From: Bubalus kerabau
Taxonomy: Eukaryota > Chordata > Mammalia > Artiodactyla > Bovidae
Assembly (NCBI RefSeq): GCF_029407905.1
Contig: NC_073642.1
Coordinates: 5,394,001 to 5,458,000 of the forward strand
Direction: 5' to 3'
DNA: 64,000 bases
Under the pieces are notes generated by a model, which did not search any database, was not told the DNA's origin, and saw nothing but the letters and a program-made list of their open reading frames with translations. Shown piece by piece: positions 31,496 through 41,643 of this stretch. The translations under genes and the position numbers were made by a program. Within the stretch, counting starts at the first letter, position 1; every line of letters begins with the position of its first letter.

Positions 31496-32138
31496 AGGTA
31501 AGCAGCAGTAAACCAAAGACTGCAGCACTCAAAAGTGGCACTCTCTGGTCATATTCAGATTCTAAGGTCCCAGTTAAGATATTACTTGACTTTTTTTCTA
31601 CCAGACTGTACTAGATACTTAGTTAGCAATTTTGTCTATCTAGTTCTGCTCATGAGAAAACATAGTGAATTCCCCAATCAAACAAATGCCATTGTAGCAT
31701 AGCATTTTTCCTGTGACATGAAGTTGAATGTAACTGAAAATATATATGGAATGCCTATTGAAAGTTAGTAGGAAGTAGAAAGCAACAAAATTGAATGCAA
31801 AATAAACATTAGAAATATTTATTAGAATATTAGAATAACATGGAGAACCCAGTAGAAGTGCAGAGTCTGAGGCACCTTGAACGTCAGCTCTGGGGATGGT
31901 CCCCCACTACATGTATTTTCTAGAGATTATCTTGCTGGTTTTTGGACTGTAGGCTCTATGCTGGATTGCACACTAGAGCCTGTAAAGCAGGGGTGGCTGG
32001 AACCTAAGCAATTCACTCCCATAAACTAGTCTTAATAGCTGTAATCAAATGTATCTTTATTCAAAGTTATGGATTATACAACATCATGGATTGAAGTTTT
32101 TCTCCAGTACTCAAGACTTTGAGTAGTCAAATCTACGA
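31496..32138. other. Unassigned sequence
   Basis: AT-rich, no recognised gene or repeat. Confidence 0.5.
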
Positions 32139-32373
32139 ATTGTATGTGCTTTGCTGTTGCTGTTTAGTTGCTAAGTTGTGTCGGACTATTTTGTGACTCC
32201 ACGACTGTAACCTGCCCTGCTCCTCCTTCCAAGGGATTTCTCAGGTGTGAATACTAGAGTGGGTTGCCATTTCCTTCCTTAGGGGTCTTCCCAACCCCAG
32301 GGATTGAACCTGCCTCTCCTGCTTGGAAGGCATATTCTTTACCACTGAGCCACCTGGGAAGCCTCATTGTATG
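32139..32373 (-). mobile_element. Bov-tA SINE, antisense, with short TSD
   Basis: The body is 32,147-32,365. The direct repeat attgtatg occurs at 32,139-32,146 and 32,366-32,373. The tail carries a diverged 'gttgtgtcggactattttg'. Confidence 0.88.
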
Positions 32374-32425
32374 CATTTTACTGGGCAGCAATATAGTTTT
32401 TCATAAATGATATTTAAGAGGATGT

Positions 32426-32526
32426 ACTCAGGAATCAGAAAGATTGTGTTCTGTATCTGGATTCACCACATAAGAATCGCAGGACCTGGTGCCTGGAGAC
32501 CACTGGGCTTCTGCTTCACAGTGGAG
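32426..32526 (+). repeat. About 100-bp direct duplication, left copy
   Basis: Matches 32,740-32,837 at roughly nine sites in ten, including 'aagaatcgcaggacctggtg'. Differences include a 3-bp indel (caccaca versus caca) and about eight substitutions. A SINE occupies all the space between copies. Confidence 0.92.
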
Positions 32527-32739
32527 ACGTCCCTGGTGGCTCAGACTGTAAAGTGTCTACCTACAATGTGGGCAATCTGGGTTCAATCCCTGGGTCGGGA
32601 ACATCTCTTGGAGAAGGAAATGGCAGCCTGTTCCAGTATTCTTGCCTGGAAAATCCCATGGATGGAGGAGCCTGGTGGGCTATAGTTCATGGGGTCACAA
32701 AGAGTCAGACACGACTGAGCGATTTCACTTAGATTTTAG
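32527..32739 (+). mobile_element. Bov-tA SINE lying between long direct repeats
   Basis: Complete SINE (head 'cgtccctggtggctcagact', tail 'gagtcagacacgactgagcg'). Its flanks are not a normal short TSD but ~100-bp duplicates. Confidence 0.93.
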
Positions 32740-32837
32740 ACTCAGGATTCAGAAAGACTGTGTTTTGTATCTGGATTCACATAAGAATCGCAGGACCTGG
32801 TGCCTGGAAACCACTGGGCTTCCACTCCACAATGGAG
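32740..32837 (+). repeat. About 100-bp direct duplication, right copy
   Basis: Second copy of 32,426-32,526; see that entry. Unique sequence follows at 32,838. Confidence 0.92.
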
Positions 32838-33819
32838 GTAACAGTTCCTACTCACTGAGAGTTGAAAGAGATGACTTGAGGATGGCATTTAGCTGAGAGG
32901 TTGGAATAAAGAGCTTCCCACACAGCTACCAGCCAGACACATTTGCACTGAAGTCTAGTGGTCACGTTGAACATCCAGCTGTTCATGTGAATCTGAAGCT
33001 GCTGGGAATCAGAGGGGCCCTGCTGAGAGACCCGGCAGTGTGCATGCTTACCAGCCTCATTAACAGGATGCCCACTTGACAGAAATGAGCCACTGCTGGT
33101 TCAGGCAGCTGATGGGCAGCTGATGCTTACAGGAATCCTAAAAAGACCTGCCCTCATCACCAAGGATGCCGTCTTAGGGTGATGTTAAGCTAAATAGAGG
33201 AAAAGCAGCAAAAAAATAAAACTTGTGCTTTTATGATTTATTTTTAGTTTTCAATGAGGAATGATCAGTTCATCTAAGAAGAGCCTTAGGTGGTGGATTT
33301 TTTTAAATCCTTGATTTCCACTTTGGGAAATATTGTTTTACAGATGACAAATGTTTGTCTCTTTTCTTTCAGTTTTTTTTTTTTTTTAAAGATGAGCCAT
33401 GAAATGATCAGCTGGAGTTTTAAGTGTATGGCAAACATGCTTCATTTTCTAATATGTATCTGATCATGTGGCCATAAGTCTGAATGCTAAGGTGTAAATA
33501 ACCTATCTTAGTCTCCCCTGGGACAATAGAAAGACTAGAAGGAAAAATAAAAACCAAAACATTAGGTTTGACTTTGCACCACTCTTTTAGCTCCTGCTGT
33601 GAGATGGTGATGATGAGAACCCAGTGATGAAGCAGGTGCCCAGGCTGCACCACAAAGGCGAGAGGAGAGCTGGGTACAAAGCCAGTACTTTGGATCCCAA
33701 CTCCCTGATATTACCCAGCACACTGCACATTTAATTACTACAAGTGCTATTTTGAAGGAGGTGAAGAAGTGATTGAAATGGCTCTGGGCCTTGAAAAACT
33801 GTCAAAGTATGGCTTTTTC
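32838..33819. other. Unassigned sequence with a poly(T) run
   Basis: No gene recognised; poly(T) at 33,371-33,387. 'acttgatttccactttggg' and nearby sequence show no clear repeat family. Confidence 0.5.
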
Positions 33820-34574
33820 CCCAACTTAATCTAGATATAGTTGACGTATAAATTGTATTAGTTTTAGGTGACTTGATATTTTTTTTTTCAAAATAATTAC
33901 TGCAGTAAGATTAGTTAATGTCTATCACTTCATATGGTTACAATGATTTTCCTTATGACAACTTTTAAGACCTACTGTTTTTACAATCAATATTGTTAAT
34001 TGTTACTGTCAAATAATGCTATGTATTACACACTCAGATCTTATTGATTTTATAGCTGGAAATTTTTCATTTTTGGCCACCTTCACCCATTTTCCCACTT
34101 CCACAGCCCCCACCTCTGGCAACCCCAAGCTATTCTCTGAATTTATGATTTTAGAGTCCGCATATAAGTGCGATCATACAGTACATCTCTCTGTCTCACT
34201 TAATCTCACTTAGCATAGAGCCCTTAGAGTTCATATATGTTGTTGCAAATGGCAGGGTGTCCTTGTTTATAGCTAAACAATATTCCATTCTCTATATACA
34301 CCACATTTTCTTTATCCATTCATTCATTAATGGGCACAGGTTAACTCCGTGTCTTGACTATTGTGAATAATGTAAATGATATAATGGATATTGGGCTGCA
34401 GATAACTCTTTTAGACAATGATTTTATTTCTTTGAGATATATAGCCAGGAATGTGGGGGTTGAATAATATTTTAATTTTTTTAAGGAGTCAACATACTCT
34501 TTTCTACAGTGACTGTGTCAATGTACCTTCCCTCCAAAAGCGCAAAAAGTATTCCCTTTCCTTCTTAAAAAACT
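33820..34574 (-). mobile_element. Old antisense L1 3' end
   Basis: Plus-strand blocks 'agatatagttgacgtataaa', 'gcaaccccaagctattctct', 'tgttgttgcaaatggcaggg', 'aaacaatattccattctct' and 'tgactattgtgaataatgt' are the reverse of an old mammalian L1 3' UTR and ORF2 end. It is heavily diverged. The full-length BovB begins at its right edge. Confidence 0.75.
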
Positions 34575-34582
34575 GCTTCAGT

Positions 34583-37500
34583 TCAGTTCAGCCAGTTGCT
34601 CAGTCGTTTCCGACTCTTTGCGACCCCATGAATCGCAGCACACCAGGCCTCCCTGTCCATCACCAACTCCTGGAGTTCGCTCAGACTCACGTCCATCAAG
34701 TAAGAGATGCCATCCAGCCATCTCATCCTCTGTCGTTCCCTTCTCCTTCTGCCCCCAACCACTCCCAGCATCAGAGTCTTTTCCAATGAGTCAACTCTTC
34801 GCATGAGGTGGCCATAGTACTGGAGTTTCCGCTTTAGCATCATTCCTTCCAAAGAAGTTCCAGGGCTGTTCTCTTTCAAAATGGACTGGTTGGATCTCCT
34901 TGCAGTCCAAGGGACTCTCAAGAGTCTTCTCCAACACCACAGTTCAAAAGCATCAATTCTTTGGCGCTCAGCTTTCTTCAGAGTCCAACTCTCATATCCA
35001 TACATGACCACTGGAAAAACCATAGCCTTGACTAGAAAGACCTTTGTTGGCAGAGTAATGTCTCTGCTTTTGAATATGCTATCTAGGTTGCTCATAACTT
35101 TCCTTCCAAGGAGTAAGCATCTTTTAATTTCATGGCTGCAGTCACCATCTGCAGTGATTTTGGAGCCTAAAAAAATAAAGTCTGACACTGTTTCCACTGT
35201 TTCCCCATCTTATTTCCCATGAAGTGATGGGACCAGATGCCATGATCTTCGTTTTCTGAATGTTGAGTTTTAAGCCAACTTTTGCATTCTCCTCTTTCAC
35301 CTTCATCAAGAGGCTTTTTAGTTCCTCTTCACTTTCTGCCATAAGGGTGGTGTCATCTGCATATCTGAGGTTATTGATATTTCTCCTGGCAATCTTGATT
35401 CCATCTTGTGCTTCTTCCAGTCCAACGTTTCTCATGATGTACTCTGTGTATAAGTTAAATAAGCAGGGTGACCATATACAGCCTTGACGTACTCCTTTTC
35501 CTATTTGGAACCAGTCTGTTATTCCATGTCCAGTTCTAACTCGTGCTTCCTGACCTGAATACAAATTACTCAAGAGGCAGGTCAGGTGGTCTGGTATTCT
35601 GCTCTTTTCAGAATTTCCCACAGTTTATTGTGGTCCACAGAGTCAAAGACTTTGGCATAGTCAATAAAGCAGAAATAGATGTTTTTCTGGAACTCTCTTG
35701 CTTTTTTGACGATCCAGCAGATGTTGGCAATTTGGTCTCTGGTCCCTCTGCCTTTTCTAAAACTAGCTTGAACATCTGGAAGTTCACGGTTCATGTATTG
35801 CTGAAGCCTGTCTTGGAGAATTTTGAGCATTACTTTACTAGCGTGTGAGATTGAGTGCAATTGTGCGGTAGTTTGAGCATTCTTTGGCATTGCCTTTCTT
35901 TGGGAGTGGAATGAAAACTGACTTTTTCCAGTCCTGTGGCCACTCCTGAGTTTTCCAAATTTGCTGGCATATTGAGTGCAGCACCTTCACAGCATCATCT
36001 TTCAGGGTTTGAAATAGCTCAACTGGAATTACATCATCTCCACTTGCTTTGTTCGTAGTGATGCTTTCTAAGGCCCACTTGACTTCACATTCCAGGATAT
36101 CCGGCTGTAGGTGAGGGATCACACCATCATGATTATCTGGGTTGTGAAGATATTTTTTGTACAGTTCTTCTGTGTATTCTTGCCACCTCTTCTTAATATC
36201 TTCTGCTTCTGTTAGGTCCATACCATTTCTGTCCTTTATCGAGCCCATCTTTGCATGAAATGTTCCCTTGGTATGTCTAATTTTCTTGAAGAGATCTCTA
36301 GTCTTTCCCATTCTGTTGTTTTCCTCTATTTCTTTGCATTGATTGCTGAAGAAGGCTTTCTCATCTCTTCTTGCTATTCTTTGGAACTCTGCATTCAGAT
36401 GCTTATATCTTTCCTTTTCTCCTTTGCTTTTCACTTCTCTTCTTTTCACAGCTATTTGTAAGGCCTCCCCAGACAGCCATTTTGCTTTTTTGCATTTCTT
36501 TTCCATGGGGATGGTCTTGATCCCTGTCTCCTGTACAATGTCACGAACCTCAGTCCATAGTTCATCAGGCACTCTGTCTATCAGATCTAGGCCCTTAAAT
36601 CTATTTCTCACTTCCACTGTGTAATCATAAGGGATTTGATTTAGGTCATACCTGAATGCTCTAGTGGTTTTCCCTACTTTTTTCAATTTAAGTCTGAATC
36701 TGGCAATAAGGAGTTCATGATCTGAGCCACAGTCAGCTCCTGGTCTTGTTTTTGTTGACTGTACAGAGCTTCTCCATCTTTGACTGCAAAGAATATAATC
36801 AATCTGATTTTGGTGTCTACCATCTGGTGATGTCCATGTGTAGCATCTTCTCTTGTGTAGTTGGAAGAGGGTGTTTGCTATGACCTGTGCATTTTCTTGG
36901 CAAAACTCTACTAGTCTTTGCCCTGCTTCATTCCATATTCCAACGCCAAATTTGCCTGTTACTCCAGTTGTTTCTTGACTTCCTACTTTTCCATTCCAGC
37001 CCCCCATAATGAAAAGGACATCTTTTTGGGGTGTTAGTTCTAAAAGGTCTTGTAGGTCCATAGAACTGTTCAACTTCAGCTTCTTCAGCGTTACTGGTTG
37101 GGGCATAGACTTTGATTACTGTGATATTGAATGGTTTGCCTTGGAAATGAACAGAGATCATTCTGTCGTTTTTGAGATTACATCCAAGTACTGCATTTCG
37201 GACTCTTTTGTTGACCATAATGGCTACTCCATTTCTTCTGAGGGATTCCTGCCCGCTGTAGTAGATGTAATGGTCATCTGAGTTAAATTCACCCATTCCA
37301 GTCCATTTCGGTTCTCTGATTCCTAGAATGTCGACATTCACTCTTGCCATCTCTTGTTTGACCACTTCCAATTTGCCTTGATTCATGGACCTGACATTCC
37401 AGGTTCCTATGCAATATTGCTCTTTATGGCATTGGACCTTGCTTCTATCACCAGTCACGTCCATACCTGGGTATTGTTTTTGCTTTGGCTCCATCCCTTC

Positions 37501-37842
37501 ATTCTTTCTAGAGCTATTTCTCCACTGATCTCCAGTAGCATATTGGGCACCTACTGACCTGGAGAATTCCTCTTTCAGTATCCTATCATTTTGCCTCTTC
37601 ATACTGTTCATGGGGTTCTCAAGGCAAGAATACTGAAGTGGTTTGCCATTCCCTTCTCCAGTGGACCACATTCTGTCAGACCTCTGCACCATGACCCACC
37701 CATGTTGGGTGGCCCCATGGGTATGGCTTAGTTTCATTGAGTTAGACAAGGCTGTGGTTGTAGTGTGATTAGATTGACTAGTTTTCTGTGAGTATGGTTT
37801 CAGTGTGTCTGCCCTCTGATGCCCTCTTGCAACATCTACCAT
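34583..37842 (-). pseudogene. BovB ORF pseudogene (endonuclease-RT), frameshifted
   Basis: Minus-strand pieces run in order 37,842-36,928, 37,106-35,838, 35,890-35,582, 35,621-35,142 and 35,197-34,583. Visible motifs: 'IGTWNVRSMNQGKLEVVKQ' and 'ILGIREPKWTG' (endonuclease start), 'GSDHELLIARF' (catalytic SDH), 'FIPLPKKGNAKECSNYR' (RT), 'FIDYAKVFDSVDH' (palm A), 'GVRQGCIWSPCLFNLY', and Y-A-D-D (35,352-35,363). The endonuclease G-D-W-N motif reads G-G-W-N (about 36,990-37,010), losing the catalytic aspartate. Each piece overlaps the next in another frame, so it encodes no working enzyme. Confidence 0.9.
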
Positions 37843-37860
37843 CTTAGTTGGGTTTCTCTT

Positions 37861-38163
37861 ACCCTGGACGTGGGGTATCTCTTCATGGCTGCTCCAGTGA
37901 AGCGCAGTCGCTGCTCCTTACCTTGGATTAGAAGTATTTCCTCACCGCTTCCCCTTCTGACCTTGAACGTGGAATAGCTCCTCTAGGCCCTCCTGCGCCC
38001 GCACAGCCACTGCTCCTTGGAGGTGGGGTTACGCCCCCCAGCCCCGGCCCCTGGCCTTGGGCATGGGGTAGGTCCTCTGGGCCGCTACTCCTAACCTCGG
38101 ACTCGCGGTAGCTCCTCTCGCCTGCTGCCCCTGACCTCGGACGTGGGGTAGCTCCTCTCGGCC
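37861..38163 (-). repeat. Degenerate ~30-bp motif repeated five times in BovB 5' region
   Basis: The plus-strand motif 'cctcggacgtggggtagctc' followed by 'ctctcggcc' (or variants) occurs at about 37,861-37,890, 37,959-37,989, 38,053-38,083, 38,093-38,122 and 38,133-38,163. The stretch is GC- and CpG-rich, unlike the rest of the window. It lies where a BovB promoter/leader is expected. Confidence 0.75.
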
Positions 38164-38165
38164 AT

Positions 38166-38225
38166 GCTAGATGCGCCAGTCACAGCAGGCTGCGCTAAAT
38201 GCGCCGGTCGCAGCCGCCCGTGCTA
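38166..38225 (-). repeat. 28-bp tandem repeat at the BovB 5' end
   Basis: Units start at 38,166 (gctagatgcgccagtcac...) and 38,194 (gctaaatgcgccggtcgc...), with a third 'gctaa' at 38,222 just before AT-rich flank. The spacing is exactly 28 bp. Confidence 0.75.
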
Positions 38226-38497
38226 ATACATTTTATTTAAACACTAAAACATGCATTATTTTCTTCCTTGGTTTACTTAAAAAAAATGTTTGGTTTCCAA
38301 GAGCAATGCAGGAACATATGCTCCGAATGAAAAGTAACTGTATAGATTAGAGAAATATATTGTGTAAAAAGGAATTATCCAACCATTCACCACATAGTCC
38401 TGCTCCTGTCCCTAGGGGCAAACACAGGCAATAATTTGAATTTATATCAATCAGATGACTTTAATATATGTATTTTATATTAACACGTATATGCCCA
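38226..38497. other. Unassigned, AT-rich
   Basis: Possibly very old LINE sequence ('cctaggggcaaacacaggc'), not assignable. Confidence 0.4.
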
Positions 38498-38700
38498 TTG
38501 GGCTTCCCAGGTGGCTCAGTAGTAAAGAATCTACCTACCAATGCAGAAGATCTGTGTTTTATCTCTGGAGAAGGAAATGGCAACCCACTTCAGTATTCTT
38601 GCCTGAGAAATTCCATGGACAGAGGAGCCTGGCAGGCTACAATCCATGGGGTCACAAAGAGTCATACATGACTTAATGACAAAAACAACAACAATAACAA
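38498..38700 (+). mobile_element. Bov-tA SINE
   Basis: Head 'gggcttcccaggtggctcag', body with a ~20-bp internal deletion before 'ctctggagaaggaaatggca', tail 'agagtcatacatgacttaat', ending in (AAC)n. Confidence 0.9.
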
Positions 38701-38808
38701 CACCTATTACTCTACAGTATTCTCTGAGGGATTTTCCTCTGCATGGTTATTCATTCACCTCGCTATTTGCTAATCACTTACTCTATCCCAGGTGTTTTGC
38801 TTGTTACT

Positions 38809-40396
38809 AAAAATATAAATCTTCATGACCCAGACAATCGTGATGGTGTGATCACTCACCTAGAGCCAGACATCCTGCAATGTGAAGTCAAGTGGACCTT
38901 AGGAAGCATCACTACGAACAAAGCCAATGGAGGTGACGGAATTCCAGTTGAGCTATTTCAAATCCTAAAAGATGATGCTGTGAAAGTGCTGCACTCAATA
39001 AGCCAGCAAATTTGGAAAACTCAGCAGTGGCCACAGGACTGGAAAAGGTCAGTTTTCATTCCACTCCCAAAGAAAGGCAATGCCAAAGAATGCTCAAACT
39101 ACCGCACAATTGCACTCATCTCACATGCTAGTAAAGTAATGCTCAAAATTCTCCAAGACAGGCCTCAGCAATACATGAACCATGAACTTCCCAATGTTCA
39201 AGCTAGTTTTAGAAAAGGCAGAGGGACCAGAGATCAAACTGCCAACATCTGCTGCATCATCGAAAAAGCAAGAGAGTTTCAAAAAGGATCTATTTCTGCT
39301 TTATTGACTATGCCAAAGCTTTTGACTGTGTGGATGACAATAAACTGTGGGAAATTCTGAAAGAGATGGGAATACCAGACCACCTGACCTGCCTCTTGAG
39401 GAACCTGTATGCAGGTCAGGAAACAACAGTTAGAATGGGACATGGAACAAAAGACTGGTTCCAAATAGGAAAAGGAGTACGTCAAGGCTGTATATTGTCA
39501 CCCTACTTATTTAACTTATATGCAGAGTACATCATGAGAAAAGCTGGGCTGGATGAAGCACAAGCTGGAATCAAGACAGCCGGGAGAAATATGAATCACT
39601 TCAGATATGCATTTGACACCACCCTTATGGAAGAAAGTGAAAAAGAACTAAAGAGCCTCTTGATGAAAGTGAAAGAGGAGGGTCAAAAAGTTGGCTTAAA
39701 GCTCAACATTCAGAAAACGAAGATCATGGCCTCCAGTCCCATCACTTCGTGGCAAATAGATGGGAAAACAGTGGAAACAATGGCAGACTTTATTTTTGGG
39801 GGGCTCCAAAATCCTGCAGATGGTGATTGCAGCCATGAAATTAAAAGACGCTTACTCCTTGGAAGGAAAGTTATGACCAGCCTAGACAGGATATTAAAAA
39901 GCAGAGATATTACTTTGCCAACAAAGGTCCATCTAGTCAAGGCTATAGTTTTTCCAGTAGTCATGTATGGATGTGAGAGTTGGACTGTGAAGAAAGCTGA
40001 GTGCTGAAGAATCTATGCTTTTGAACTGTGGTGTTGGAGAAGACTCTTGAGAGTCCCTTGGACTGCAAGGAGATCCATCCAGTCCATCATAAAGAAGATC
40101 AGTCCTGGGCGTTCATTGGAAGGACTGATGTTGAAGCTGAAGCTCCAATACTTTGGCCACCTGATGCAAAGAACTGACTCATTTGAAAAGACCGTGAGCT
40201 GGGAAGGATTGAAGGTGGGAGCAGAAGGGGATGACAGAGGATGAGATGATTGAATGGCATCACCAACTCAATGGACATGGATTTGGGTGGACTCCGGGAG
40301 TTGGTGATGGACAGGGAGGCCTGGCATGCTGCAGTTCATGGGAAGCAGAGTCAGACACGACTGAGTGACTGAACTGAGTGGCTGAAAAATATAAAT
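38809..40396 (+). mobile_element. BovB, 5'-truncated, with TSD
   Basis: The element is 38,821-40,384. It begins near the start of the RT domain ('DNRDGVITHLEPDILQCEV') and runs to the 3' end ('gtcagacacgactgagtgac'). The TSDs aaaaatataaat at 38,809-38,820 and 40,385-40,396 are identical over 12 bp. The flanks read together as part of an older repeat ('atttgctaatcacttactct' then 'ttcaggaagcttatactcc'). Confidence 0.94.
38821..40250 (+). pseudogene. BovB RT/C-terminal pseudogene
   Basis: Frames 38,743-39,360, 39,330-40,007 and 40,047-40,244 carry RT motifs: 'SVFIPLPKKGNAKECSNYR', 'ASFRKGRGTRDQTANIC', 'GVRQGCILSPYLFNLYAEY' and the C-terminal 'SRDITLPTKVHLVKAIVF'. The palm A block is frameshifted near 39,290. 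The active-site Y-A-D-D reads Y-A-F-D (39,606-39,617), losing a metal-binding aspartate. Endonuclease is absent by truncation. Confidence 0.9.
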
Positions 40397-40469
40397 ATGA
40401 TCGTTGCTTTCAGGAAGCTTATACTCCAAACACAAATAACGGAAGGAATCATATAAAATTGGGGTTAAT

Positions 40470-41643
40470 TATATTTGAAATGTGGGTAAAATTCTCCAAT
40501 GATACCATCTAGGTCTGAAGATTTATTTGGGGGTAGTTTTTAATTTATAATTTATTAAAAGGTAAAATACAATTCAGGTTGTCTGTTTGATCTAAGTTGA
40601 ATTTTGACAGGTTATAGATTTTGAGAAATTGACCCATCTTTTCCTAATTATCAAATTTGAGTGTAATGTTGTTCATAGTATCCACCATTTCTTCTTAAGG
40701 GCTGGAAGGTCTGTAGGAATATCCTCTGTCTCACTCCTGATATTGGTGATTTTTGCCTTTTCTCTACTTTGTCCTTCTAGTTAGAGGTTTATCACTTTTA
40801 CTGACTTGAAAATTGTTTTTTTTTGTATCTTTGTTTTTATCTATTGTTTTCCTATTCTCAACTCCATTAATTTCTGCTCTTATCTTTATTATTTCATTTC
40901 TTTAGCTGGCTTTGTGTTTATTTTGCCTTTTTTAAGTTAATAATTTAGATTACTGAATTTCCCTTGCAGCACTGCTTTAACTTCATTCCACGTATTTTGA
41001 TATGTTGTATTTTCACTTTAATTCAGTTTTATGCATTTAAAAATTTTTTCTTTGATATATAAGCTTCACCTATAAATTATGTAAAATATGTTTTGACTTT
41101 CTTGTTGTCCTCTCCTTTTTTATTTCTATTTTTATTTCCTTTTAATCAGAGAACAGATTCTGGATGTTTCCAATTACTTTAAATTTCTTCAAGTTTATTG
41201 TATGGTCTAGGATATGGTCTATCTTGGTAAATTCTTCAAAGGTATTGGATTAAAAATGTGTACTCTTCTGTTTTAGGTTGGAGTTTTTCTACGTGTATGA
41301 ATTATTTTACAGGTTCTGTTTGTAGACCGATTTGTTCAGTTCTTCTGTGTCCTTGATAATCTTCTGTCTAATAGGTCTATCAATGGTTTGAATGGGGTTT
41401 TGAATCTCCAATGGTAGTTGTGAATTTTGTGTATCTTAATATCTATCAGTTTTTGCTTTATGCACTTTGATGTTCGTAGCATATTGCTGTTACATTTTCT
41501 TGAACAGATGATCTTTCTATCATTATGTAATGTCTCTTTGTGTCATTAGTAATTTTGTTTTCTCTGAAGTCTGCTTCATCATATATTAATATAGCTATTC
41601 CTCCATTTGCTTAAAATTAATATTTTATGGTATCTTTCTCCAT
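40470..41643 (-). mobile_element. Old antisense L1 ORF2 (endonuclease to RT), left part
   Basis: The plus strand reads the reverse of L1 ORF2: 'tctaggtctgaagatttatt', 'ctcctgatattggtgatttt', 'aatttctgctcttatcttta', 'tggtctaggatatggtctat', 'atggtagttgtgaattttgt' and 'tctgcttcatcatatattaa'. Many frameshifts. It is interrupted at 41,643 by a younger L1 and resumes at 43,226. Confidence 0.8.

Larger units (their letters stand above)
34575..38225 (-). mobile_element. Near full-length BovB (RTE LINE), decayed
   Basis: BovB is a non-LTR retrotransposon with one ORF (APE endonuclease then reverse transcriptase). Reading on the minus strand: GC-rich 5' region (38,225-37,845), N-terminal segment, endonuclease (about 37,420-36,720), RT (about 36,120-35,240), C-terminal domain (to about 34,590), and 3' terminus with repeated tgaac units (34,575-34,590). 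About 3.65 kb, consistent with full length. At least four frameshifts split the ORF. No convincing TSD is seen. Confidence 0.93.

Noticed and set aside
35838..37106. Longest open frame in the window (422 codons, minus) as a possible host gene
   Set aside because: Its endonuclease and reverse-transcriptase motifs, and continuity with frames on both sides, make it part of the decayed BovB.
36928..37842. 304-codon minus-strand frame as a separate gene
   Set aside because: It is the N-terminal and endonuclease part of the same BovB, shifted into another frame near its end.
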